The translations under genes were made by a program, and so were the position numbers. Shown piece after piece: positions 57,185 to 64,000 of a stretch of DNA of 64,000 nucleotides (positions within the stretch are counted from its first letter, which is position 1; each line of letters starts with the position of its first letter). The notes below the pieces were generated by a model, which made no database searches, was not told the DNA's origin, and saw only the letters and a program-made list of their open reading frames with translations. The stretch covers positions 16,160-80,159 of the forward strand of contig JANQGC010000234.1 of NCBI GenBank assembly GCA_028277515.1, read 5' to 3'. The stretch comes from Anaerolineae bacterium (GTDB lineage Bacteria > Chloroflexota > Anaerolineae > Promineifilales > Promineifilaceae).

Positions 57185-57967
57185 TTAACAAGTGACAGTC
57201 ACTTCCCCTTTCTGGCGAACGGCTTCAAATAAAATAATACCGGCCGCAACGGCCGCATTTAGAGATTCGGCATCCCTATGCATAGGGATAGCTATTGACT
57301 TCCATGCTAATGACCGCGCTTCCGGCCCACCTCCATGTGCTTCATTGCCGATGATGAGCGTAGAAGAATGTGTCCAGTCTACTTCTGAATAGTTCATTTC
57401 TGCTTCACCGGCGGCTAAATAGACCTTAAGCCCCTCAACCTGCTTAGCAATATCTCGCCAATCCAGGTAATGAATTGGCAGTTGCAAATGAGCGCCCATG
57501 CCACCACGAACAACTTTTGGATTATATGCATCAACACATCCTGGAGCCAGCAACACCCCATCTACGTTGGCGGCAGCAGCCGTCCGTAAAATAGTGCCCA
57601 AATTTCCCGGATCATTTAAGGCATCAAGGATCAAAAGCATATCCGGATCTGGCGGCAAGGGATGGTTTTCAATCGTTACCACAGCCAGAACGCCGGGGGG
57701 CGTTTCTGTCACACTCATACTTTTCATAACATCATCACTCACCCTTTGTCTATGGACTGGCAATTGTGTTAAGATCTGCTGGTGGTCCTCTTCTGTGGAC
57801 CAACTATCTTGAAAGTAAAGCGCTCTTAATTGATGTGGGTAGGCTGCTATTTCTTTCAGCCATCGTGTTCCTTCAACGACGAAGGCACGTTCATGATGGC
57901 GAAATCGCCTATCAGCTTGTAAACGACGGACATATTTCACTTTTGAGTTCGAGAGACTAGAAATCAT
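57185..57967 (-). CDS. TrmH/SpoU-family RNA 2'-O-methyltransferase
   Basis: SPOUT methylase of the rRNA/tRNA 2'-O-ribose class (RlmB/TsnR-like). ATG 57967 gives 260 residues starting MISSLSNSKVKYVRRL, the family N-terminus; a longer open frame to 58099 is not family-like. Motif 1 is NDPGNLGTILRTA, motif 2 LIIGNEAHGG and motif 3 IPMHRDAESLNAAVAAGIIL. The last residues (EVTVTC) are encoded by one half of the palindromic repeat, so the repeat seems to have replaced the native 3' end. Target nucleotide unknown. Confidence 0.92.
   Translation of the reverse strand: MISSLSNSKVKYVRRLQADRRFRHHERAFVVEGTRWLKEIAAYPHQLRALYFQDSWSTEEDHQQILTQLPVHRQRVSDDVMKSMSVTETPPGVLAVVTIENHPLPPDPDMLLILDALNDPGNLGTILRTAAAANVDGVLLAPGCVDAYNPKVVRGGMGAHLQLPIHYLDWRDIAKQVEGLKVYLAAGEAEMNYSEVDWTHSSTLIIGNEAHGGGPEARSLAWKSIAIPMHRDAESLNAAVAAGIILFEAVRQKGEVTVTC
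57190..57204. repeat. Single AAGTGACAGTCACTT palindrome in a gene end
   Basis: Identical to the left half of the 60-bp elements, without the second half. It encodes the last codons of the TrmH-type methylase. Confidence 0.65.
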
Positions 57968-58072
57968 CGTTATTATTGTACCGGTTTTACAAAGAGCATC
58001 ATAACAGCAAAGGTGGCAATTGTGGACTATGCTCAGCAAAAGAATTCTAAAAAGTGGAGAACAAACAGAAAA

Positions 58073-58909
58073 ATGAATCAGCTTAAAGGGTTGTATCAAA
58101 TCAGCAGACCCTTGACCACCCTCTCAGGCGCCTTAGCCGTCGTTCTTGGTGGCTATGTAGCTGGTACAGGCCAATGGGTCAATGTTGCCCTGGCAGTTTT
58201 GACCACGATCCTGGTATCCTCCTCCGCCAATGCCTGGAATGATTATTTAGATGTTGAAATCGATCGCATAAACCAGCCTGACCGGCCGCTGCCTTCCGGT
58301 CAGGTCACACTGCGAGCGGCTAAAATTTTTTCCTTTATGCTTGCCGGTCTATCTATATTAATTGCTGCATTCATAAGCCTGGAAGCTTTATTAATTGTCA
58401 TTGGGGCAAATAGTCTACTTTATATCTACTCGCTTAAACTAAAAAGCACGGTTCTTATTGGCAATATTACAGTGGCCTTTATCTCGGCGTTGAGCGCTGT
58501 GTTTGGAGGAGTCGCAGCGGGTAACCCAGAGCCAACGATATGGCTCTTCTTGATCATCTTTGTGGCTATTTTAGGGCGTGAAGTATTGAAAACCCTGGCT
58601 GATTATGATGGGGATTTGAGTGAAAGTGTGCGTACAATTTCTACCGTGTGGGGTAAACGAACGGCCCGCGTCGTATTTTACGTCCTGGTTGCCGCCACAA
58701 TTATCCTTATGTTGATGCCCTATGTCCTTAATGTTTTTCAACCCATCTACGCCTATTTAGTACTGATAGGTGTTTTTCCAGTCATAATCTACATTGTGCT
58801 ACGGGTCAGCCGATATCGTTCCGGTCCCCAATTAGAAAGATTAAGTCAATTGATGAAATACGATTTCTTCTTATGGTTTATCGCTGTAATCCTGGGCACG
58901 GCCGCCTGA
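58073..58909 (+). CDS. UbiA-family prenyltransferase
   Basis: Integral membrane enzyme that joins an isoprenoid chain to an acceptor (quinone ring, chlorophyllide or glycerol phosphate type). From ATG 58073, 278 residues with about eight helices. Both Asp motifs are present: NDYLDVEIDRINQPDRPLPSG (NDxxDxxxD, about 56-70) and DYDGDLSESVRTIS (about 179-192). The N-terminal YQISRPLTTL fits this start; GTG 58013 would add 20 residues. The NQPDRPLP/ADYDGD forms resemble geranylgeranylglyceryl-phosphate-type or related enzymes, but the acceptor is not determinable. Confidence 0.88.
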   Translation: MNQLKGLYQISRPLTTLSGALAVVLGGYVAGTGQWVNVALAVLTTILVSSSANAWNDYLDVEIDRINQPDRPLPSGQVTLRAAKIFSFMLAGLSILIAAFISLEALLIVIGANSLLYIYSLKLKSTVLIGNITVAFISALSAVFGGVAAGNPEPTIWLFLIIFVAILGREVLKTLADYDGDLSESVRTISTVWGKRTARVVFYVLVAATIILMLMPYVLNVFQPIYAYLVLIGVFPVIIYIVLRVSRYRSGPQLERLSQLMKYDFFLWFIAVILGTAA

Positions 58910-58949
58910 TTATTCTCTATACTAGATTTCACCCAACCAGAATCCCGGC

Positions 58950-61121
58950 TCATCCTTCCTGGCTCAGGATCTCCTTAAGCGGTGAGAAATCATGCTTCAT
59001 AAGCCAGGATTGGCTGTTAAATAAGGGTTCTCCTTCATCAACCAATAAACGGCGAGGCGTATACTCTCCATTTGAATTGAGAACATACGCTTTAGCTGTG
59101 TCTTTCAAATAGGTCTGTAATACATTTTCTAAAATATTTTCCAGCATCACCGGGTTCTCGATAGGGAATAAGACCTCGACCCGGCGATCAATATTGCGGG
59201 GCATCAAATCCGCACTACCGATGTACATCGCCGGATCATCCATGTTCTTAAAATAGTAGACTCGCGTGTGCTCCAGGTATCGGCCGAGAACGCTAAACAC
59301 CCGAATATTTTCGCTAATCTCCGGCAAACCGGGCCGCAAACAGCAAATGCCGCGAATGATTAAATCCACCTTGACGCCGGCCTGGGATGCGCGATAGAAA
59401 GCACGGATGAGTTTCGGATCCACCAATGAATTACATTTGAAGATGATATGCCCATTCTTGCCATGTTCCGTTTCACGTTCAATTAGCCTCGTTATTTCCT
59501 GGCGCAGGTTGACAGGTGCGACTAAGAACTTGCGGTACTCCTCTTGCATTGAATAACCCGTTAAATAATTGAATAGTTCAGTCGCATCCGCACCAAAATC
59601 CTCATTGGTAGTCATAAGGCCAATATCGGTATATAGACGGGCGGTAATAACATTATAATTTCCTGTCGAAAGATGAAGGTATCGGCGGATGCCGTCACGT
59701 TCTCGGCGCACGACCAGGGTAACTTTACAATGCGTTTTCAGGCCTAATAACCCATAGACCACATGCACGCCGGCATTTTCCAAAGCACGGGCCCATTCAA
59801 TATTGCTTTCTTCATCAAACCGCGCTTTGAGTTCAACCAATACCGTCACTTGTTTGCCGTTTTCTCTCGCCCTCATCAATGCACGGACGATAGGGGGATT
59901 CGGTCCGACCCGGTATAAGGTCTGTTTAATCGCTAACACATTGGGATCTTCGGCCGCCTGTTTAAGAAAATCGACAATCGGTCCAAAACTATCAAACGGG
60001 AGGTGAATAAAAACCTCTTGCTGGCGCAAGCGATCAAAAATATTATCCCCGGCAGCAATCCCCTTAGGCAGCCGGGGATTATAGGGATCGTCCTTTAAAT
60101 CAGGGCGTTCCAGTTTGTGTACCTCCCATAAGCTGCTAAACCCTAAAGGACCATCCGTCGTATAAACATCATAGTTGCTGATATTTAAATTTTTGACCAG
60201 GGTTTGACGAATTTCTTCGGGAGTATCATCGGCAATCTCTAGGCGCACCACAGAACCAAAATGTCGTTTACGCAGATTTTCTTCCATTGTCAATAATAAA
60301 TCATCGGCCTCTTCTTCTTGAATTTCCATATCGGAATTTCGTGTGACACGAAATGGGTAAGCAGCTAAAATTTCCATGCCTGGAAAAAGGCGGTCGAGAT
60401 TGGCGGCAACAACTTGTTCTACCCAGACAAATTTCTGCTCAGTTGGCGCTAATAACTCATCCGGATCAATAGGTTCTAGCGGAACCAGGCGGGGCAAAAC
60501 AGCCGGCACTTTTACTCTTGCAAAGCTGGTTTTCTGTTTTTTAGGATCTTTAATAACGACGGCTAAATTTAAACTGAGATTGGAAATATGTGGCCAGGGG
60601 CGGCTGGGATCAAACGCCAATGGCGTTAGAACCGGGAAGATTTCCCTATCAAAATAACCGCGCAGCTTGCGCTTTGAGCGGTTCTTCAGTTGGCTATAAT
60701 CAAGGATGTGAATACCGGCTTCGACCAGCTGAGGATATAATGTATCCTGCCATATCGTATTGGCATGAGCGAATAGTTGAGTAAGAACGCGATGAATAGC
60801 CAATAGTTGTTCGCGAGGCGTTAATCCGTCTGCCTTAGTAGCGGTAATTCCTAACAACATTTGCTGTTTCAGTCCTGATACCCGGACCATAAAAAACTCA
60901 TCCATATTCGACGAGTAAATGGCAAGAAACTTTACTCTTTCCAACAGAGGATGATCGGCCAGACATTCTTCTAAAACACGTCGATTGAACTCAATATGGC
61001 TTAATTCGCGATTGATATATAAGGAAGGGGCATAGAGGTCTATCTCAGGTTTGATATTCGTGGAAAAAGGAGAACCATTTTGTGCCCTGTCATCTATAAC
61101 TGCTTCTTTTTGTTTGCCCAT
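58950..61121 (-). CDS. ppk1: Polyphosphate kinase 1
   Basis: Reversibly transfers the ATP gamma-phosphate to polyphosphate. 723 residues, standard. N-domain YINRELSHIEFNRRVLEE (about 34-51), head domain, and catalytic C domains with KQTLYRVG, ELKARFDEESNIEWAR, RYLHLSTGNYN (phosphorylated His equivalent) and a second HKD-like region (LRPGLPEISENIRVFSVLG; SADLMPRNIDRRVEVLFP). It is divergent from the CapA-like gene, with the 103-bp repeat between them. Confidence 0.96.
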   Translation of the reverse strand: MGKQKEAVIDDRAQNGSPFSTNIKPEIDLYAPSLYINRELSHIEFNRRVLEECLADHPLLERVKFLAIYSSNMDEFFMVRVSGLKQQMLLGITATKADGLTPREQLLAIHRVLTQLFAHANTIWQDTLYPQLVEAGIHILDYSQLKNRSKRKLRGYFDREIFPVLTPLAFDPSRPWPHISNLSLNLAVVIKDPKKQKTSFARVKVPAVLPRLVPLEPIDPDELLAPTEQKFVWVEQVVAANLDRLFPGMEILAAYPFRVTRNSDMEIQEEEADDLLLTMEENLRKRHFGSVVRLEIADDTPEEIRQTLVKNLNISNYDVYTTDGPLGFSSLWEVHKLERPDLKDDPYNPRLPKGIAAGDNIFDRLRQQEVFIHLPFDSFGPIVDFLKQAAEDPNVLAIKQTLYRVGPNPPIVRALMRARENGKQVTVLVELKARFDEESNIEWARALENAGVHVVYGLLGLKTHCKVTLVVRRERDGIRRYLHLSTGNYNVITARLYTDIGLMTTNEDFGADATELFNYLTGYSMQEEYRKFLVAPVNLRQEITRLIERETEHGKNGHIIFKCNSLVDPKLIRAFYRASQAGVKVDLIIRGICCLRPGLPEISENIRVFSVLGRYLEHTRVYYFKNMDDPAMYIGSADLMPRNIDRRVEVLFPIENPVMLENILENVLQTYLKDTAKAYVLNSNGEYTPRRLLVDEGEPLFNSQSWLMKHDFSPLKEILSQEG

Positions 61122-61171
61122 GTTATCAATCCCTAATTGCGAGTATTATTATTTTTCTGAGGGTTATGATT

Positions 61172-61274
61172 ATTGTGTTACCTAAGATTTGACAACTTTT
61201 ATTAAATGATTTTGGCTCATATCTCAAGTGAAAAGTTGTCAAATTTCTGTGCAAATCATTTTTGTAATAGTGCA
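61172..61274. repeat. 103-bp non-coding repeat, copy 2 (MITE-like)
   Basis: Matches 5469-5571 at about 88% without gaps. The internal TTTGACAAC/GTTGTCAAA inverted repeat is kept. Flanks ATGATT (left) and ATGAGC (right) share four bases, a weak target-duplication sign. It lies between divergent ppk1 and the lipoprotein gene, and its end is 45 bp before that gene's start. Confidence 0.7.
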
Positions 61275-61319
61275 ATGAGCTTAAATTTTTCCAATGATCG
61301 TGGTTACTATCAAGTTACT

Positions 61320-63125
61320 ATGAGAAGATTATACCTTATTTTTATTTTCCTGTTCATGATGGGTTGCGAATCACCGGACACGCCCAATGTTGAAACGTCT
61401 GTCGGGCAGGTAAGACCGACAATTCCGCCTGAATGGCTGACCAAGCCACCCACCCCACAAATCACACCCTCTGTCCGGTCAGAAATAGTGGCAGCGGTTC
61501 CGAATCCTGAGAATACGCCAACTTTAAGATCAAGCGCTGTTGATCCGGAGCCATCTGCAACATCCGCACTTACTTCTACCCCTTTCCAAACCGCCACGCC
61601 ACATTCGTCACCTTTTGACGTCGTGCCAACGGCTTCACTTTCCCAACGCTTGAGAATCAGTGCCGGACCGGAAGTGCCAGGAAACCTGCAACGGGCTGTC
61701 CGCCAATTGGCTGAAGCGCGCCCCAATGATTTTGAATGGGTCGAAATTAGTGAAGAAACGGCCGATATTCAACTGCAACAAAGTGATGAAAACCCAACAA
61801 CGCAATGGGTGTATGTCGTTGCTGCGCCATTCGCGACAATCAAAGACAATGTAACACTAGACGAGATTAGAGACTTATGGACAGGTGATTCTGACGATGA
61901 GGGCCAGTTAATAATTACGGGAAACACGGCCGATGTTTATGCCGGTCAATGGGGCGCACCGGCAGTTTCTGTCGTCCAGGTTAATGAAGAGGAACTGGTT
62001 GATCGATTGTGGGCGGAACGGCCGTCGTTCACTCTATTGCCTTTTAATCAATTAACACCACGTCTAAAAGTGATGCACCTGGATGGCATTTCTCCGTTGA
62101 CCAACACATTTTCAATAGATGAATATGCGTTGTCTATTCCAATTGACTTGAATGGCGATGAAGGCGATATCAATGCCTTTCAAACCGCCTGGCAAATGCC
62201 GGCAACCAACCGCGATCCGGATAAGATAACCCGGGTAGCTATGACCGGCGTGACTGCCCTGGTTCGAGCAACGGCAACGCAGATGGAGATAGAAGGCATA
62301 GAAACACCGGCCGAAGATGTCGGCGATGTTCTACGCTCGGCCGACATCGCCCATATTAGCAACGAAGTAGCATTTGCAGAAGATTGCCCGGAACCTAACC
62401 CCATTGGGGGCACAACTTTTTGCTCACAAGATGATTATTTTGCCCTGCTGGAAATTCTAGAAGTGGATGTGATTGAACTGACCGGTAATCACATTAATGA
62501 TTGGGGGCCGGATGCGGTTCATCACACACTAGATATGTATGATGCCGCGAATATGGTTTATTTTGGGGGTGGCCTTAATCATGAGGAGGCAGCAAAGCCG
62601 GCGCTTTTTGAACACAATGGCAACCGTATCGCCTTTGTTGGCTGTAATACATTTGGTCCCAGTTACGCCTGGGCGGGAGCAGCGTCTCCTGGCTCACGGG
62701 CTTGCGGACCTGAAATATTTGAGCAGATCAGTGAATTGACTGCTCAGGGCTATGCTGTCATTGCTACCCAACAATACCACGAATTTTATCATTACGATCC
62801 CACCACTCAGCAAGAATCGGACTTCAAAGAATTTGCCAATGCCGGCGCTGTTGCAGTTTCCGGGAGTCAAGGCCATCATGCGCAGGGCTTTGATTTTCAC
62901 AACGATGCCTTTATCCATTACGGGCTGGGTAATTTGTTTTTTGACCAGATGGATATGCTGGGCACGCGACAATCATTTGTCGATACCTATACATTTTATG
63001 ACGGCCGTCTGCTTAATATTGAGCTTTGGACAGGCCTAATAGAGGACTTCTTTAAGCCGCGCCTCATGACCGCCGAAGAGCGTGAAGATGCGCTGCAAAC
63101 TCTATTTCAAGCCAGTGGTTGGTAA
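61320..63125 (+). CDS. CapA-family metallophosphatase lipoprotein with N-terminal binding-protein-like domain
   Basis: 601 residues from ATG 61320. A signal peptide with lipobox (LFMMGC, Cys17) leads to a Pro/Thr/Ser-rich linker, a domain resembling periplasmic phosphate-binding proteins (about 118-310; VVAAPFATIKDNVTLDEIRDLW) and a CapA-type domain (about 335-585) with ELTGNHINDWG, VGCNTFG, ISELTAQGYAVIATQQYHE and HAQGFDFHNDAFIHYGLGNLFFDQ. Family members act in poly-gamma-glutamate handling or are uncharacterised phosphatases. The reading frame is open upstream to 61206, but that part is the repeat, so it is left out. Surface-exposed. Confidence 0.85.
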   Translation: MRRLYLIFIFLFMMGCESPDTPNVETSVGQVRPTIPPEWLTKPPTPQITPSVRSEIVAAVPNPENTPTLRSSAVDPEPSATSALTSTPFQTATPHSSPFDVVPTASLSQRLRISAGPEVPGNLQRAVRQLAEARPNDFEWVEISEETADIQLQQSDENPTTQWVYVVAAPFATIKDNVTLDEIRDLWTGDSDDEGQLIITGNTADVYAGQWGAPAVSVVQVNEEELVDRLWAERPSFTLLPFNQLTPRLKVMHLDGISPLTNTFSIDEYALSIPIDLNGDEGDINAFQTAWQMPATNRDPDKITRVAMTGVTALVRATATQMEIEGIETPAEDVGDVLRSADIAHISNEVAFAEDCPEPNPIGGTTFCSQDDYFALLEILEVDVIELTGNHINDWGPDAVHHTLDMYDAANMVYFGGGLNHEEAAKPALFEHNGNRIAFVGCNTFGPSYAWAGAASPGSRACGPEIFEQISELTAQGYAVIATQQYHEFYHYDPTTQQESDFKEFANAGAVAVSGSQGHHAQGFDFHNDAFIHYGLGNLFFDQMDMLGTRQSFVDTYTFYDGRLLNIELWTGLIEDFFKPRLMTAEEREDALQTLFQASGW

Positions 63126-63146
63126 GGCAAAATGAGCTTTCGTTGT

Positions 63147-63175
63147 TTTTGAGTTCCCCCTGAAAATGGTATAAT
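63147..63175 (+). promoter_or_regulatory. Candidate tRNA promoter
   Basis: TATAAT (63170-63175) lies 13 bp before the tRNA; the best -35 with a 17-bp spacer is TTTTGA (63147). Confidence 0.5.
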
Positions 63176-63188
63176 TCTCTCTGCAAAT

Positions 63189-63261
63189 GGCCCCATAGCT
63201 CAATTGGCAGAGCAAGCGACTCTTAATCGCTAGGTTCAAGGTTCGACTCCTTGTGGGGTCA
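63189..63261 (+). tRNA. tRNA-Lys (anticodon CTT)
   Basis: 73-base cloverleaf: acceptor GGCCCCA with TGGGGTC (one G-U pair), D arm GCTC/GAGC, anticodon arm AGCGA/TCGCT with loop CTCTTAA (CTT reads AAG), T arm CAAGG/CCTTG around TTCGACT, discriminator A. CCA is not encoded. Confidence 0.95.
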
Positions 63262-63268
63262 CCTTTAT

Positions 63269-63306
63269 AGCCGTTCCAATATTTGGAACGGCTATTTGGT
63301 TTTTTT
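63269..63306 (+). terminator. Rho-independent terminator after tRNA-Lys
   Basis: AGCCGTTCCAA (63269-63279) and TTGGAACGGCT (63283-63293) form a perfect stem with a 3-base loop, followed by a run of T. It also lies just past the zwf stop on the other strand. Confidence 0.9.
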
Positions 63307-63317
63307 GAAAATACACT

Positions 63318-64000
63318 TCACCCATCCTGGCAGCCAGTCGACCACGTCACATCATCCTGGGCCAGAAGGCGGTCAGCCTCCACCGGTCCCCAACTGCCCG
63401 TCTCGTAAAAATATGCCAATGGCGCCGTTTCTGCGGAACTCCAACATTCCAAAATGGGGTCGATTAATTTCCAGGCCAGTTCAATCGAGTCTGCCCTGGT
63501 GAACAAGGAAGCATCCCCCTTCAAAATATCCAGGAGCAGCCGTTCATAAGCATCAGGAATTGCCGTAGGTCCGAAGGCTGAATCATAGCGAAAGGTCATG
63601 TTGACGGTGCGCATATCGGCCGCCGTGTCAGGCTCTTTGGCTTGAAATGAAAAACGAATCCCCTCATCGGGCTGGATGCAAATTGACAAACTATTTTTAG
63701 TAATCCTGGCATTTGGATGCATGGGAAACATCACATGGGGTGGTTCTTTGAAGTAGATGGATATCTCCGTCGTTTTTGCTGCTAACGCTTTGCCCGAGCG
63801 CAGGAAGAAAGGTACCCCCTTCCAGCGCCAATTATCAATATAAAAGCGGATGGCCGCATAAGTAGGCGTTTGTGATTGGGGATCGACCCCATCGGCATCA
63901 CGATATGTCCGGTACTGCCCTAATACCGAGTTGTTGAGCACTTCCTCCCTGCTCATCGGCCGGATCGCCTTCAAGACCTTGACCTTTTCATTACGCAGTG
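63318..64000 (-). CDS. zwf: Glucose-6-phosphate 1-dehydrogenase (C-terminal part)
   Basis: First enzyme of the oxidative pentose phosphate pathway; the gene continues beyond the right edge. The visible part holds the C-terminal domain: NEKVKVLKAIRP, the TPTYAAIRFYIDNWRWKGVPFFLRSGKAL region, and the end DPILECWSS/YETGSWGPVEADRLL typical of the family. The NADP site and catalytic His are outside the window. It converges on tRNA-Lys. Confidence 0.95.
   Translation of the reverse strand, partial: LRNEKVKVLKAIRPMSREEVLNNSVLGQYRTYRDADGVDPQSQTPTYAAIRFYIDNWRWKGVPFFLRSGKALAAKTTEISIYFKEPPHVMFPMHPNARITKNSLSICIQPDEGIRFSFQAKEPDTAADMRTVNMTFRYDSAFGPTAIPDAYERLLLDILKGDASLFTRADSIELAWKLIDPILECWSSAETAPLAYFYETGSWGPVEADRLLAQDDVTWSTGCQDG

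Noticed and set aside
61206..61319. N-terminal extension of the CapA-like gene
   Set aside because: This part is the 103-bp repeat; the lipoprotein signal begins at ATG 61320.

Overview
The window looks like chromosome from a Chloroflexota bacterium, probably Anaerolineae-like, with mid-range GC. This placement is inferred from gene content: a very long SecA with a large insert, a class II B12-dependent ribonucleotide reductase next to nrdR, a MeaB/B12-domain pair, a tricorn-type protease and a large Ser/Thr receptor kinase. No rRNA or marker comparison was possible. Most of the window is housekeeping. I see no prophage, CRISPR array, transposase gene or plasmid function.

Layout. 1-5.4 kb (minus strand): a Ser/Thr kinase that runs off the left edge, threonine aldolase, a lipid-kinase-like protein and an unknown gene. 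5.6-7.5 kb: M29 aminopeptidase and mutM. 7.5-14 kb (minus): secA, prs, meaB and a B12-binding mutase subunit. 14.2-15.4 kb: a divergent pair made of a copper-chaperone-like lipoprotein and a DeoR-type regulator with a Cys-rich tail. 15.4-28.9 kb: mixed genes, including endonuclease III, a solitary DNA methylase, a deoxynucleoside kinase, dodecin, a tricorn protease and a pentapeptide-repeat membrane protein. 29-47 kb: a full division and cell-wall (dcw) cluster in the order mraZ-rsmH-ftsL-ftsI-murF-mraY-murD-ftsW-murG-cvpA-like-murC-murB-ddl-ftsQ-ftsA-ftsZ. 47-50.3 kb: nrdR-nrdJ. 50.5-64 kb: a small RiPP-precursor-like peptide gene, a phospholipase-D/lamin-tail protein, trmD, a dTDP-sugar reductase, murE, a TrmH-type methylase, a UbiA prenyltransferase, ppk1, a CapA-like lipoprotein, tRNA-Lys(CTT) and a partial zwf.

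How the parts work together. The dcw genes are tightly packed, often overlapping, and would make lipid II and the divisome together; murE is the one ligase missing from the cluster and lies about 20 kb away on the other strand. The cluster starts at three TGG-type boxes with an exact 10-bp period (a predicted MraZ operator) and ends at a long hairpin terminator after ftsZ. A second regulon follows directly: a good sigma-70 promoter and two NrdR boxes 31 bp apart precede nrdR-nrdJ.

Most notable: an in-frame TGA at codon 288 of ftsW with an intact continuation; an orphan precursor peptide with a lasso-type leader motif; the divergent regulator/copper-chaperone pair with a palindromic operator on its -10 box; two families of short non-coding repeats (103 bp and about 60 bp); and strong excess of the hexamer CGGCCG.
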